Part shown: piece by piece, positions 26,620 through 35,603 of the stretch
Layout: each line of letters begins with the position of its first letter
Position numbering within the stretch: the first letter of the stretch is position 1
Assembly: GCA_002719955.1 (NCBI GenBank)
Contig: PBFW01000053.1
Coordinates: forward strand, 1-64,000
Reading direction: 5' to 3'
Origin: Deltaproteobacteria bacterium
GTDB lineage: Bacteria > Myxococcota_A > UBA9160 > UBA4427
DNA: 64,000 nt
The notes under the pieces: generated by a model
Database searches by the model: none
The model's input: the letters and a program-made list of their open reading frames with translations, nothing else
What the model was told of the DNA's origin: nothing
Position numbers and translations under genes: made by a program

Positions 26620-27477
26620 ATGGACGATTTCAAGGGCCGCGTCGCGGTCGTGACCGGTGCCGCGAGCGGGATCGGCCTGGGTGTGGCCGAGCGATTTCTG
26701 AAAGAGGGCATGAAGGTCGTTTTGGCCGACGTCGAGAAGGGGAGCCTGGACAGGGAGATTGCTCGTCTCTCAGGGGCAGGCGGCGATGTGCTCGGCGTCG
26801 TGTGTGACGTGCGTGATCCCGAATCCGTGAAGGATCTCGCGGCTCGAACGCTCTCGCATTTTGGCGGTGTACACGTGCTCTTCAACAATGCCGGTGTCGC
26901 GCCGGCGGGGCCGATGCTCGAGACGACACCCGAGGATTGGCGGTGGATCGTCGAGGTCAATCTTCTCGGGGTGGCCTACGGTGTGACGACCTTCGGCCCG
27001 ATCATGAAAGAGGCTGGCGAGGGGCATATCATCAATACCGCTTCGGAAGCCGGGCATGTCTCGAGCGCTGTGCTCGGGATGTATACCGCGACGAAGCATG
27101 CGGTCGTCGGTCTTTCCGAGTCGCTCTTTCGCGAACTCGAGGGGACGGGGGTGAGTGTCCATTGCCTGTGCCCGAATCTGGTCAAGACCGAGATCTTCAA
27201 TTCTGAACGCAACCGCGACGACGGTGTGGAGATGACTGCCTCTCAGACCGCGACGATCGCACCGCTTCGCGAAGCGATCACGGCGATGGGGATCACGCCG
27301 ACCCAGGTCGCTGGTGACATCCTCGACGCAATGCGGGCTGATCGGTTCTGGATCTTCACCCATGACCTGACCAAACAAGCGCTCGGCATCCGAGCCATGG
27401 ACATCGAAGCCGGAAGAAATCCGACCAATCCCTATGTGGGGATCGGGAGGCTCGACGAGTTCGCTTCGCTGAAGTGA
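26620..27477 (+). CDS. Short-chain dehydrogenase/reductase
   Basis: A 285-residue SDR. TGAASGIGLG, VLFNNAGVAPAG, and the catalytic Ser plus Tyr-x3-Lys in NTASEAGHVSSAVLGMYTATKHAV are intact, and an extended C-terminus (IAPLREAITAMGITPTQVAGDIL) places it among the longer, possibly hydroxy-acid or steroid-acting SDRs. It is strongly alike in layout to the SDR encoded near 37 kb, which shares the same length and C-terminal style. The internal ATG is preferred because AGGGAG lies six bases upstream. It precedes an acyl-CoA ligase by about 140 bases on the same strand. Confidence 0.92.
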   Translation: MDDFKGRVAVVTGAASGIGLGVAERFLKEGMKVVLADVEKGSLDREIARLSGAGGDVLGVVCDVRDPESVKDLAARTLSHFGGVHVLFNNAGVAPAGPMLETTPEDWRWIVEVNLLGVAYGVTTFGPIMKEAGEGHIINTASEAGHVSSAVLGMYTATKHAVVGLSESLFRELEGTGVSVHCLCPNLVKTEIFNSERNRDDGVEMTASQTATIAPLREAITAMGITPTQVAGDILDAMRADRFWIFTHDLTKQALGIRAMDIEAGRNPTNPYVGIGRLDEFASLK

Positions 27478-27619
27478 TGCGAATACGGAGCCTCCCGGTT
27501 GACTCCCTTCATCGAGTCTTGCCAGCCGAATGGGGTCGAGATCGAGGCCTTCCCTCGCCTCCGGTTGTGGCAGTATCCGTCCGCCCGAAGTGGCCTTGTT
27601 GCCCTAGAACGGAGGCGAG

Positions 27620-29281
27620 TTGATTGTGACGATGCGCGACCTTCTCTTGGCGCGGGCGGAGGACGACTCCCCGGCGCTTTTCTTCGAAGATCAAGAGTGG
27701 ACTTGGCGGGAGGTCGTGCAGGCCTGTTGTGAGCGTGCCGAGGCCTTGATCGCCTGGCGCGGCGACATCCCCTCCAATGCGAGCCCCCCTTTTCACGTCG
27801 GCGTATTGCTCGAGAACGTGCCCGAGTATCTATTCCTGAGCGGAGCCGCTGTCCTCGCCGGCGCGACACTCGTCGGAATCAACCCGACCAGACGTGGCGC
27901 CGGCCTCGAGCGTGATATCCGTCATACCGATTGCCAGATCCTGATCACCGAGGATCGACACGCGGATCTGCTCGAAGGTCTGGTCCTCGACGTTCCGGAG
28001 AACCGTCGCTTCGACATCGCGAGCTCCTTCTGGAAGGAATCAATCGCTGCGTTCGCGGGCGCGGGCGCACCCGACATCGAGCCCGACCCGGACGCGGTCT
28101 ATATGTTGATCTTTACATCAGGCACGACCGGAGAGCCCAAAGCGGCGCTTTGTTCTTCTGCTCGAACGGCGATGGCTGGGAAGATGCTCAGCCAGATGCG
28201 TGGACTGAGTGCCTCCGATCGCGGCTATCTCGTGATGCCGCTTTTTCATTCGAATGCACATATGGCCGGTGTCGCGCCGATCATGGCGGTGGGCGGATCC
28301 TGGGCGATTCGCCGCAAATTCTCGGCATCGGGATTTCTGCCCGATGTGCGGCGCTACGGCGTCACCTATTTCAATTATGTCGGCAAGCCACTGACCTATA
28401 TCCTTGCGACCCAGGTCAAGGCCGATGATGCAGATAATCCGCTGCACACGGCATTCGGGAACGAGGGTGCGGAACACGATCTTGCTCGCTTTGCCGACCG
28501 TTTCGGATGTGAGGTCGTCGACTCCTACGGTTCGACCGAGGGCGGGATCGCCATCGGTCGAACACCCGATACGCCGGTCGGATCGCTCGGTGTCGCTCCT
28601 CCTGGGACGCTCATACTCGATCCGGAGACGCGCGAGGAATGTGTGCGCGCGCGTTTCGGAGAGAATGGACGATTGCTGAATTCAGATGAAGCAATCGGCG
28701 AAATCGTCAGCACCCAGAGTGCTCGGCAATTCGAGGGCTATTGGCGAAACGATGAAGCGAACGAAGAGCGGACCCGCGACGGGATCTACTGGAGCGGGGA
28801 TCTCGGCTATCGCGACGATGATGGTTTCTTCTTTTTTGCGGGGCGCAATATGGACTGGTTGCGTGTCGACGGTGAGAATATCGCCGCTGGCCCGATCGAG
28901 CGGATTCTTTGCCGAAATGCGGACGTCGCGTTGGCCGCGGTCTATGCTGTGCCGAATGCGGACGTCGGGGACGATTGCATGGCTTCGCTGATCTTGCGAA
29001 GCGGTCTCGACTTCGACGCAGAGGCGTTTGGGCATTTTCTGACTCAGCAATCGGATCTCGGGACCAAAATGGCGCCACGCTATATCAGGGTGGCGAAGGA
29101 GCTTCCCTCGACCGAGACGAACAAGATCCTGAAGCGCGTTCTGAGAGACGAAGCGTGGGAGTGTACGGATCCGGTCTGGCTGCGTGATGGTGACACCTAT
29201 CGTCGCCTGATGGACGAGGACATGAATTCGATCCGATCCGCCTTCGAAGCGCGTGGCAGGATAGGCGAACTCGACCGTTAG
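27620..29281 (+). CDS. AMP-dependent acyl-CoA synthetase (FadD17-like)
   Basis: A 553-residue adenylate-forming ligase that activates a carboxylic acid to its CoA thioester. The ATP-binding P-loop FTSGTTGEPKAA, motif VDSYGSTEGG, YWSGDLGYRDDDGFFFFAGRNMDWLRVDGENIAAGPIE and the C-terminal lysine in TNKILKRVLR are all present. INPTRRGAGLERDIRHTDCQILITED is a stretch typical of the FadD17-type group linked to steroid side-chain metabolism in actinobacteria; the substrate here is only inferred. TTG is the track start with GGAGG four bases upstream; GTG or ATG a few codons on are alternatives. It follows an SDR on the same strand. Confidence 0.92.
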   Translation: MIVTMRDLLLARAEDDSPALFFEDQEWTWREVVQACCERAEALIAWRGDIPSNASPPFHVGVLLENVPEYLFLSGAAVLAGATLVGINPTRRGAGLERDIRHTDCQILITEDRHADLLEGLVLDVPENRRFDIASSFWKESIAAFAGAGAPDIEPDPDAVYMLIFTSGTTGEPKAALCSSARTAMAGKMLSQMRGLSASDRGYLVMPLFHSNAHMAGVAPIMAVGGSWAIRRKFSASGFLPDVRRYGVTYFNYVGKPLTYILATQVKADDADNPLHTAFGNEGAEHDLARFADRFGCEVVDSYGSTEGGIAIGRTPDTPVGSLGVAPPGTLILDPETREECVRARFGENGRLLNSDEAIGEIVSTQSARQFEGYWRNDEANEERTRDGIYWSGDLGYRDDDGFFFFAGRNMDWLRVDGENIAAGPIERILCRNADVALAAVYAVPNADVGDDCMASLILRSGLDFDAEAFGHFLTQQSDLGTKMAPRYIRVAKELPSTETNKILKRVLRDEAWECTDPVWLRDGDTYRRLMDEDMNSIRSAFEARGRIGELDR

Positions 29282-29331
29282 GCGATCCGGAGAATTGCCC
29301 TTCGAATCGATCGCTCAGGGTGTCGTCGGTC

Positions 29332-30071
29332 TCATTGGCAGATCGGCTGACTCGTCGTGATTTCGGTATTCGACTCGAGGACACAGAAGAGCGGCTCGGG
29401 ATCGATTTCGTTGGCACACATCCAGGCGGTGTTTCGATCTTTCGATTCGGCGAATACACAGGCGATGCGATCGGCCGTCGATCGCGGGCGCTCGACGGCT
29501 TGCCCCGCGTCCTTCTCCCAGTCGACCTGTGTTCGGCTCTCCGAGCGTGGGATGGACTGCCAGCCCGTGAGTTCGACTCTGGAAGAACCCTTCGGCAGGG
29601 AGGGGACGGGGGCGAATTCGAGGCATCCCTGCGCGGTCGGGTAGAAGAAGCGAAGTGCGAAGCCTCGGCGACTCTCGGCGGCCTCGAGATCAGCGATTTC
29701 GTGCTCACCGATGGCGATATCCAGTGCCAGCGCCCCGGTATCCATGCCGGAAAAAGCCAGTCCGCGATCGATAGCCAGTCCGAGATGGGGACGAACGTCG
29801 ATCGCATGAAGGCGTTTACCGTCGTCGAGAACGTCGAGACTCAGGAAGCTCTCGTCGAGTCCGAGCGCGTTGGAGTTGCGCGAGACGGCTCGGAGATCGG
29901 TGCGGTCCCCCGCTGCGCGAGCCATCAGTCGCGTGGCATGGCGAGTGTCGGGCGCTTCTGAATCTTGGTCGTAGACGAGCGTGTTGAGCCCGCGCGCTCG
30001 AGCGCACTAGCGGCGGATCGATCGGCACCGATCTGCACGAACCATCGCGAATCGTTCCGGCGGGCGGCCAT
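29332..30071 (-). pseudogene. Frameshifted ATP-grasp-like gene remnant
   Basis: The track shows a 197-residue ORF from an internal ATG. Reading upstream, the same frame stays open without a start codon, while a neighbouring frame supplies MAARRNDSRWFVQIGADRSAAS and joins seamlessly if one base is restored in the GGG run near position 29990, giving ...ALERAGLNTLVYDQDSEAPDTRHA.... This N-terminus resembles the pre-ATP-grasp fold, and DVRPHLGLAIDRGLAFSGMDTGALALDIAIGE resembles the ATP-grasp C-terminal segment. The central ATP-grasp domain (about 100 residues) seems absent, so an internal deletion is likely too. The C-terminal ~100 residues have no recognised family. Either decay or base-calling error explains the shift; the missing core favours decay. 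Confidence 0.6.
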
Positions 30072-30415
30072 CGACCCGACTCAATACACTACGCAAGAAT
30101 TCCCGATCTTCGACTAGGTGTTTCTCGCGAGGCTACATAAAGAGAAAGCGCGGACGCGCGAGGAAGATCTGCGGAGCATGGTACGCTCGCGATCGGACAC
30201 AAAACCGTGATCGAGGCGTGGTGGCTTGCTGGCTATCGCGTGCCGGTTTGATGGCGGTGGTGGGGCGATGGCGAACGGAGGGCGTGCCGCGCAAGGGCGT
30301 CGTGGCTCTTTGAGAAAGGCGGTGAACTCGCAGTGATCTCCCCCTTGGGCGCTCGCAATTCTTTCGTGCCGGGGATTGGAACCCGCAGCGTCGACGCGAG
30401 TCGGTCGGGGGGCGC
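30072..30415. other. 344-base interval, no gene seen
   Basis: No ORF here has a ribosome site or family likeness. It contains an AT-richer patch (ACATAAAGAGAAAGC) that might be a promoter for the following small genes. A segment reading GGGTTCCAATCCC on the minus strand resembles a tRNA T-arm, but no acceptor stem partner is present and I reject a tRNA. Confidence 0.4.
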
Positions 30416-30787
30416 ATGAGTTCGCTCGAGGTCGCGGCCAAGGAGCCCGAGGGTCGATCTCTCCGGCTCTGGCGGGTCGTTCTCTCTCTCGCGGAGCCGG
30501 CGGGGGCCCTTCGCGACCAGCCGTCCCACCCCGGTCTGTCCGAGAACCTCGTTTTCGAATTCGACGAGGCCTATACGGCCTTCGTCGATCGCTTCAGCAC
30601 GCTGCCGAGTGAGGCGCAGATGCTCGCGCTCCAGGCCCTTGACACGAAAGTCGCGGCTATGGTGGGCGCGAAGGATGCGGATTTGTGGACGCAGAGGGCG
30701 CGCCGGGAAGATCCGAATTGGGACGATGTGCGATCCCTGGCGACGAGGATTCTCGTCGAATTCGGCTGGCCGACGATGCACGCATGA
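30416..30787 (+). CDS. Hypothetical protein
   Basis: A 123-residue protein, mostly helical and acidic, with LRLWRVVLSLAEPAGAL, NLVFEFDEAYTAFVDRFSTLPSEAQMLALQALDTKVAAMVG and a C-terminal DDVRSLATRILVEFGWP. I recognise no family. The start is not strongly supported: only a G-run precedes the ATG. Consistent composition and its position at the head of a short same-strand cluster argue that it is real. Confidence 0.55.
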   Translation: MSSLEVAAKEPEGRSLRLWRVVLSLAEPAGALRDQPSHPGLSENLVFEFDEAYTAFVDRFSTLPSEAQMLALQALDTKVAAMVGAKDADLWTQRARREDPNWDDVRSLATRILVEFGWPTMHA

Positions 30788-30809
30788 AAATTGTGTCCGA
30801 TTTCCGGTG

Positions 30810-31172
30810 ATGCGACGGCCGCGCTTTCACGTATTCGACTCCGGGGGTCGCCAAGGAGAAGAAATAGTCTCGACGATCCCCCTGGAGAATTTGTTGTTCC
30901 TGGATCCGCAACTTGCCGGCAACTGGGCCGCGATCGTGGCCGATTTCATGAACGCCGAATCCGCCCTTCCGGGTTCCCTGTGGCCTCTCGAGGGGCAGGA
31001 TGCCCACGTTGTGTGCTATTCGATCGAAAAGATCGATCGGACTGCCCACGGAACGTGCGATGCGGCAGGAGGCGTGGAAATCGAGGTCGCGCGGGTGGAT
31101 CAGGTAAATCCTGAACCCCTCTCTAGTGTTGGGTGTCCTATCCCTTCGACGCCCCAGATGAGGATGAGATGA
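30810..31172 (+). CDS. Hypothetical protein
   Basis: About 120 residues from the internal ATG (MRRPRFHVFD); the track ORF extends upstream through the previous gene in a shadow frame. It has a compact core (IPLENLLFLDPQLAGNWAAIVADFM, DAHVVCYSIEKIDR) and no recognised family. Its stop overlaps the likely start of the next small ORF (ATGA-type overlap), which suggests translational coupling. Evidence is limited to frame length, composition and spacing. Confidence 0.45.
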   Translation: MRRPRFHVFDSGGRQGEEIVSTIPLENLLFLDPQLAGNWAAIVADFMNAESALPGSLWPLEGQDAHVVCYSIEKIDRTAHGTCDAAGGVEIEVARVDQVNPEPLSSVGCPIPSTPQMRMR

Positions 31173-31389
31173 TCGGAGGCTTCGACCCGACCGAGATCAT
31201 TGCCTGCGCGCTTCGGCCGCAGGGAAGCTGGATGTATATATTGACGCTGGTAGGTTTCGTCCTGGCCTCGTGGTCGATCGCCCCGAAATGCGCTCCCATT
31301 CGCCCCGCCATCACTACGCCATCGAGTTGGTTGGAGTCATCAGCGCTTCCGGTGCGTTTCTCGCGTGCGGAATCTTCCTGACGGCCTAG
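31169..31389 (+). pseudogene. Possible frameshifted two-helix small membrane protein
   Basis: The ATG has GAGG five bases upstream and encodes MIGGFDPTEIIACALRPQGSW then a hydrophobic MYILTLVGFVLA. After that the same frame becomes unconvincing, but the neighbouring frame reads RPEMRSHSPRHHYAIELVGVISASGAFLACGIFLTA and ends in a TAG that overlaps the convergent folP stop in CTAG, a pattern repeated elsewhere in this window. Adding one base near VLA would join the two into a 73-residue protein with two membrane helices. No family is recognised. Tentative. Confidence 0.3.
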
Positions 31390-32195
31390 CGTTTTTCGTC
31401 CAGCGCTTCGAGAATCATCAATCCATCGTGCAGAGCGCCTGCGTCATGGGTACGGAGGTATTCAGCCCCGGCACGGGCCGCGTGGAGTTCCGCGGCGAGT
31501 GTGGCTGCACCGATTTCATCCACCCCCCGTCCGGTAATCGCGCGAAGGAAGGACTTGCGCGAGACGGAGATGAACACGGGGCGGCCGAAGCGCGCACGCA
31601 GCTTGGGGATGTGTTGAAGGACCGCGACCGACGCTGCGGGGTCGCTGCCCAGGAAGAATCCCATCCCCGGGTCGATGATGAGTCGCTCTTCGGCGACGCC
31701 GGCGAGAACGAGCTCGTTGAGTCTCGCGTCGAAGAATCGTTGGATCGATCCGAGGACCTCCTCAGGAGAGGCCTCGGTGCGCACGGCGCGTTCCCGCTCG
31801 AGCAATGAGTGCACGACGACGAGGTCGACCTCGGCCGAGGCGAGGCGGGCCTGTGTTTCCGGTTCGGGGAAGCCCCGGATGTCGTTCAGCAGGGCCACAC
31901 CGGCTTCGAGCGACCAGGCCAGGACTTCGGGATCCGTCGCATCGACGGAGAGGGGAAGAGACCCGCTCCGGAGCGCGTCCACGACGGGCGCGAGTCGCTC
32001 GATCTGAAGGGCTGCGGAGACGGGTGTCGCGTCGGGGTTGCTCGAGGCTGGTCCGAGTTCGAGGATATCCGCCCCGCTCTCGGTGAGGGCGCGGGCATGC
32101 TGGATGGCCGCTGTCGGGGCTAGGTAGCGACCTCCGTCCGAGAATGAATCCTCGGTGATATTCACTACCGCTACGACCTTCGGGGCGACGCTCAT
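31386..32195 (-). CDS. folP: Dihydropteroate synthase
   Basis: Condenses 6-hydroxymethyl-dihydropterin pyrophosphate with p-aminobenzoate in folate synthesis. The 269-residue sequence keeps the first DHPS signature VVAVVNITEDSFSDGGRYL, the SGADILELGPASSNPDA segment (usual GAExSRPGA is altered here to GPASSNP), LLNDIRGF, IIDPGMGFFLGSDPAAS and the SRKSFLRAITGRG loop. TLAAELHAARAGAEYLRTHDAGALHDGLMILEAL closes the barrel. It is convergent with the small membrane ORF, sharing CTAG. Family is secure; the altered second loop is of interest for substrate or sulfonamide binding. Confidence 0.93.
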   Translation of the reverse strand: MSVAPKVVAVVNITEDSFSDGGRYLAPTAAIQHARALTESGADILELGPASSNPDATPVSAALQIERLAPVVDALRSGSLPLSVDATDPEVLAWSLEAGVALLNDIRGFPEPETQARLASAEVDLVVVHSLLERERAVRTEASPEEVLGSIQRFFDARLNELVLAGVAEERLIIDPGMGFFLGSDPAASVAVLQHIPKLRARFGRPVFISVSRKSFLRAITGRGVDEIGAATLAAELHAARAGAEYLRTHDAGALHDGLMILEALDEKR

Positions 32196-32563
32196 CTCGG
32201 ATTTCTAGCACGCCCCTCTCGACCCTGTGGTCGAACGTCTCGTCGAGGGCCTCGTGCCGGAGGTGAGCAGGGCTCGTTCGAACGCGTTAAGTGGGTCGCC
32301 GCGCGCTTTGGATGGCACATGGGGTGGTGCAGCAAATTGTATCAGGGCCCCCTTGCGGAGCGTTCGGGGCGGTGACTCCGAATTTTACATCGCTTTTACG
32401 TAGCTGCCCTGTTCGATCGTTTTCCGAGCCGACCGATTCAGCTACATCTGCGTTCGCGTCCTGTCTTGATCACGAAGAGATCGGTCGATTCGACAGATTT
32501 CGAACAGTTCGTTCGAGCCTCTGCTTCATCAACCGATGCCCCCGCGAAAGATGATTGAAATCC
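32196..32563. promoter_or_regulatory. 368-base divergent promoter interval with small palindromes
   Basis: Lies between folP (minus) and the desaturase (plus). It has a hairpin TCGACC-CTGT-GGTCGA just upstream of folP and an 11-bp palindrome CGAAC-A-GTTCG about 55 bases before the desaturase. No ORF of substance is seen. The palindromes are candidate regulator sites; nothing more can be said from sequence. Confidence 0.35.
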
Positions 32564-33457
32564 ATGAACGCTGCGATCGACCTCGATAACCGCGTCTCTG
32601 CCGACTCTGCGCCCGCTGTCGACCCGGCAGTCGAGGTCTCTCTCGAATCGAAGGGAGTCAAAGCCAAGAAAGGCTCGGTTCTCCGATACCGCGCCGATCG
32701 TCGCTCGGTCTCGTTCGTGTTGGGGATGTTTGCGTTGCATGCGCTCGCCTTCTTTCTCGCTCCGCCTTGGCTGGCTGCGATCTGCCTCGTCCCGCTGGCG
32801 ATCGGAAGCATGTTCATTGCAGCGATCAATCATCACCATCAGCATTTCAATACGTTCCGCTCGCCGTGGTTGAATCGGATCTACGAACTAGTCCTGGCGT
32901 TACAGACCGGCATCAGTCCTTTCGGTTGGGTGCTGCACCACAACCTCGGTCACCATCGGAATTATCTCAACCAGCCCCCTCATCCGGAGCCCGATGAGTC
33001 GAACTGGACTCGCCCGGATGGTTCTCAGATGGGCCGGGTCGAATACACGATCGATCTCATCTTGAACCATCAGCTCGACATCTTTCGAGTCGGATGGAAA
33101 TATCCGAAATTCCTCCGGGCCTTCCTGCTGATGAAGATTCCGCTCTACGTGATCATCGCAGTCGCGCTCTACATCAATCCCGTGAATGCCTTCCTGGTAC
33201 TGCTGATTCCTTCGTTCATCGCGCTCTGCCACACGTCCTGGGCGACCTACGAACACCATGCCGGCCACTATCCGACGGATCATTACGATGCGAGCATGAA
33301 TCGGAAGAATGCCATCTTCAATTTCCTGACCTGCAACCTGGGCTTGCACACCGCACACCATCTGCGCCCGGGGGTCCACTGGTCGCTTCTCCCGAAGCTC
33401 CACGAAGAGATCGAGAACAGGATTCCACCGGAGATGATTCTGACTACCTTCTGGTAG
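32564..33457 (+). CDS. Membrane fatty acid desaturase/hydroxylase-like protein
   Basis: A 297-residue integral membrane di-iron enzyme. Histidine boxes are INHHHQHFN, HHNLGHHRNY and LHTAHHLRPGVHW, with an additional YEHHAGHY, typical of the fatty acid desaturase superfamily. Hydrophobic segments include VLGMFALHALAFFLAPPWLAAICLVPLAIGSMF and IPLYVIIAVALYINPVNAFLVLLIPSFIALCH. The track begins at TTG; I prefer the ATG three codons later, though neither has a strong ribosome site. Its stop codon abuts the ATG of the MATE exporter (TAGATG), implying one mRNA. The substrate, lipid or other alkyl compound, is not evident. Confidence 0.88.
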   Translation: MNAAIDLDNRVSADSAPAVDPAVEVSLESKGVKAKKGSVLRYRADRRSVSFVLGMFALHALAFFLAPPWLAAICLVPLAIGSMFIAAINHHHQHFNTFRSPWLNRIYELVLALQTGISPFGWVLHHNLGHHRNYLNQPPHPEPDESNWTRPDGSQMGRVEYTIDLILNHQLDIFRVGWKYPKFLRAFLLMKIPLYVIIAVALYINPVNAFLVLLIPSFIALCHTSWATYEHHAGHYPTDHYDASMNRKNAIFNFLTCNLGLHTAHHLRPGVHWSLLPKLHEEIENRIPPEMILTTFW

Positions 33458-34873
33458 ATGACCGAATCCACTTTGCCCACGAATGTGCGATCAGGCTTCG
33501 CACGTGTGCTCCACGAACTGACCCAGCGCGATCATACGCAGGGGCGGCTGCTCGTGTCGATCCTCGTGCTGGCCGCGCCTGCCGTCGTCTCCTCGTCGGG
33601 CATGGCGCTCTTCCAACTCTTCGATCTGCGTTTCCTCGGGCAGATCAGCGGTGAAGCGGTGGCTGCGGCCGGCGCGACGAATCAGACCCTGCGGCAGGTT
33701 TTCCAGGTTTCCGCGTTTGGACTCTCGATTGGGATCCAGATGATGATCGCATTCGCGGTGGGGCGGTCACGACTCGAGGAGGCCGAACACGTCGCAGGCC
33801 AGAGTTTTCTCATCACCGGTCTCCTCGCCCTGCTCGCGATCGTGACGGTCGGACTCTTTCCCAAGTTCTTCGTCTCGCTGATCGTGAATGATGCAGCCGT
33901 TCCCATGGCCGAGACCTACGCGCGCATCACTTTCCTCTTCTTCGCCTTCAATATGTTCGCCCAGGCGTCCAATGGCATTCTGGTCGGTTCGGGGGACGCG
34001 ACGACACCGATGTTGATCGGTTTGGCACAGGTCCCCGTCATCATCTTCTTCGAGTGGGCATTGGCATTCGGGAAATTCGGGATGCCCGAGTTGGGCGTCG
34101 CCGGGATCGCCTATGGAACGGCGATCGGCGGTGGATTTTCCTTTGTCCTCGCGATGTGGGCGCTCTTCAGCGGGCGCAGCCGTGTGCATCTGCGTGCTCG
34201 CCACTTACTACCTGATGGGCCCACCCTCGCCCGGATCGTGGGAACCTCGTGGCAGCCCGCGCTCCAGATGGTCGCACGCTCGGCGATGATCATGGTCTTC
34301 ATGTTGCTGGCCGGGCGACTCGGCAGCCACGTGCAGGCGGCGTACACGATCGGGCTGCGGATCGAGATGATTGCGGTCATGATCGCGTTCCCGATTGCGA
34401 ACGGCTGCGCGACGCTCGTGGGGCAAAATCTCGGGGCGGGCGATCCGGATCGAGCCTGGCGGGCGGTTTGGGCGGCAGCCGCGGTCGAGGTGGCGATTCT
34501 GTGGCCGGGCGCTGTGCTGCTCTATTTCTTCCGGGACGCCGCGGTCGCGATCTTCACCAGCGACGCGCAGGTCGCGGCGGAGGCGAGTGAATATCTCCGC
34601 TATGTCTCGTTCATCCTCACCTTCTGGGGAGTCTATTTCGTCGCGTTCCGAACGCTTCAGGCCGCAGGGGACATGATTACGCCGATGATGATCTCACTCG
34701 TGTTGGCGATCTGTCTCGGTACGCCACTCGCGATCTATCTGTCCGGTCGTCCAGAATATGGGTCATCGGGGATGTGGATCGCGAACGCGACCTACTCGGT
34801 CGCGAATGCGCTCTTGATGCTGGGATGGCTCTTTAGGGGCCGCTGGGCGCGCCGAGCCGTAGCGGATCGTTGA
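33458..34873 (+). CDS. MATE family efflux transporter
   Basis: A 471-residue polytopic inner-membrane exporter of the MATE (NorM/DinF) family, probably a Na+ or H+ antiporter. The two six-helix halves are visible: LVLAAPAVVSSSGMALFQLFDLRFLG begins the first, and TSWQPALQMVARSAMIMVFMLLAGRLG begins the second. Typical loops ISGEAVAAAGATNQTLRQ and ANGCATLVGQNLGAGDPDRAWRAV are present. It starts immediately after the desaturase stop codon, so export of the desaturase product, or lipid-linked function, is an inference. A strong hairpin overlaps its stop codon. Confidence 0.94.
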   Translation: MTESTLPTNVRSGFARVLHELTQRDHTQGRLLVSILVLAAPAVVSSSGMALFQLFDLRFLGQISGEAVAAAGATNQTLRQVFQVSAFGLSIGIQMMIAFAVGRSRLEEAEHVAGQSFLITGLLALLAIVTVGLFPKFFVSLIVNDAAVPMAETYARITFLFFAFNMFAQASNGILVGSGDATTPMLIGLAQVPVIIFFEWALAFGKFGMPELGVAGIAYGTAIGGGFSFVLAMWALFSGRSRVHLRARHLLPDGPTLARIVGTSWQPALQMVARSAMIMVFMLLAGRLGSHVQAAYTIGLRIEMIAVMIAFPIANGCATLVGQNLGAGDPDRAWRAVWAAAAVEVAILWPGAVLLYFFRDAAVAIFTSDAQVAAEASEYLRYVSFILTFWGVYFVAFRTLQAAGDMITPMMISLVLAICLGTPLAIYLSGRPEYGSSGMWIANATYSVANALLMLGWLFRGRWARRAVADR

Positions 34874-34884
34874 TCCGCTGCGGC
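34856..34884 (+). terminator. Stem-loop overlapping the MATE stop codon
   Basis: GCCGTAGCGGATC-GTT-GATCCGCTGCGGC gives a 13-bp stem with one G-T wobble and a 3-nt loop. The MATE stop TGA begins in the loop. No T-run follows, so it may work with Rho or protect the 3' end. Confidence 0.6.
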
Positions 34885-35018
34885 TAGATCGATTCGCGTC
34901 TCGTCACGCGCAACCTCGGCCGCGGGCAGGGAGCCGGAAAGCCTTCGGCGTCGAACCGCCTTCTTCGTCCAGAACCGGATCGAGACCGATGTGGCGGTCG
35001 GAGTGGGTTGGACGAGAT

Positions 35019-35330
35019 TCAGTTCAGTGCGAGCTTCTCGGGAATCTCTGTTTTCGGGGTGCCGATCGCGGTTACGATGCAGGTCTCGACCTGTTGCGGC
35101 ACACCCGTATTCGTGCACACCATCGACGTCGGACTGCCGAGGCGCTGCAGGAAATCATCACTCTCTAGCCCGGCCGACTTTTCGAAAGCGTCGTCGAGTT
35201 GGATTGCGGCGATCGACGCGAAGACGCCGGGATCTATCGCTGGGCCGGTATCGAGGGTGCCGGCCGAGGCCGAACCGGTCCACGCGAGCGCGAGCAGCGC
35301 TGCGAGGACGAATCGTGGTCTAGGTCGCAT
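35019..35330 (-). CDS. Small secreted hypothetical protein
   Basis: A 103-residue protein with a clear Sec signal peptide (RFVLAALLALAWTGSASA, cleavage after AxA). The mature part is about 80 residues with two cysteines (MVCTNTG, ETCIVT) that may form a disulfide in the periplasm. No family recognised. An AAAGGAG ribosome site nine bases ahead strongly supports translation. It stands alone between the MATE gene and the alpha/beta hydrolase, on the opposite strand. Confidence 0.65.
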   Translation of the reverse strand: MRPRPRFVLAALLALAWTGSASAGTLDTGPAIDPGVFASIAAIQLDDAFEKSAGLESDDFLQRLGSPTSMVCTNTGVPQQVETCIVTAIGTPKTEIPEKLALN

Positions 35331-35452
35331 GTCGGGGGGCTCCTTTGGATGCGCTTATCGGACACTCGATGGATCGCTTGAGGCGTTCTTCCAGCTCATT
35401 TCGAAATCATTCGACTCGGATATGCGACTTGCTGACAATTTCCTGCCGAGAC

Positions 35453-35466
35453 CGCGATAAATCGCG
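35453..35466. promoter_or_regulatory. 14-bp palindrome upstream of hydrolase gene
   Basis: CGCGAT-AA-ATCGCG is a perfect palindrome between the divergent secreted-protein gene and the hydrolase gene. It could be an operator. Only symmetry and position support this. Confidence 0.3.
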
Positions 35467-35603
35467 TTCCGGATCCGTATTCAGACCCTGCCGGCGTTCT
35501 TGATCTCGGGAAAACGATCAGGTGAATTCCAGAAACACCGGACTAGACTTATCCGAGGAACGTCTCGCGGGTGCGCTGGACACCGATACCGAGGAGGTTG
35601 AAA

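Noticed and set aside
30370-30400. tRNA T-arm-like GGGTTCCAATCCC on the minus strand
   Set aside because: No matching acceptor stem, D-arm or anticodon arm at the expected distance.
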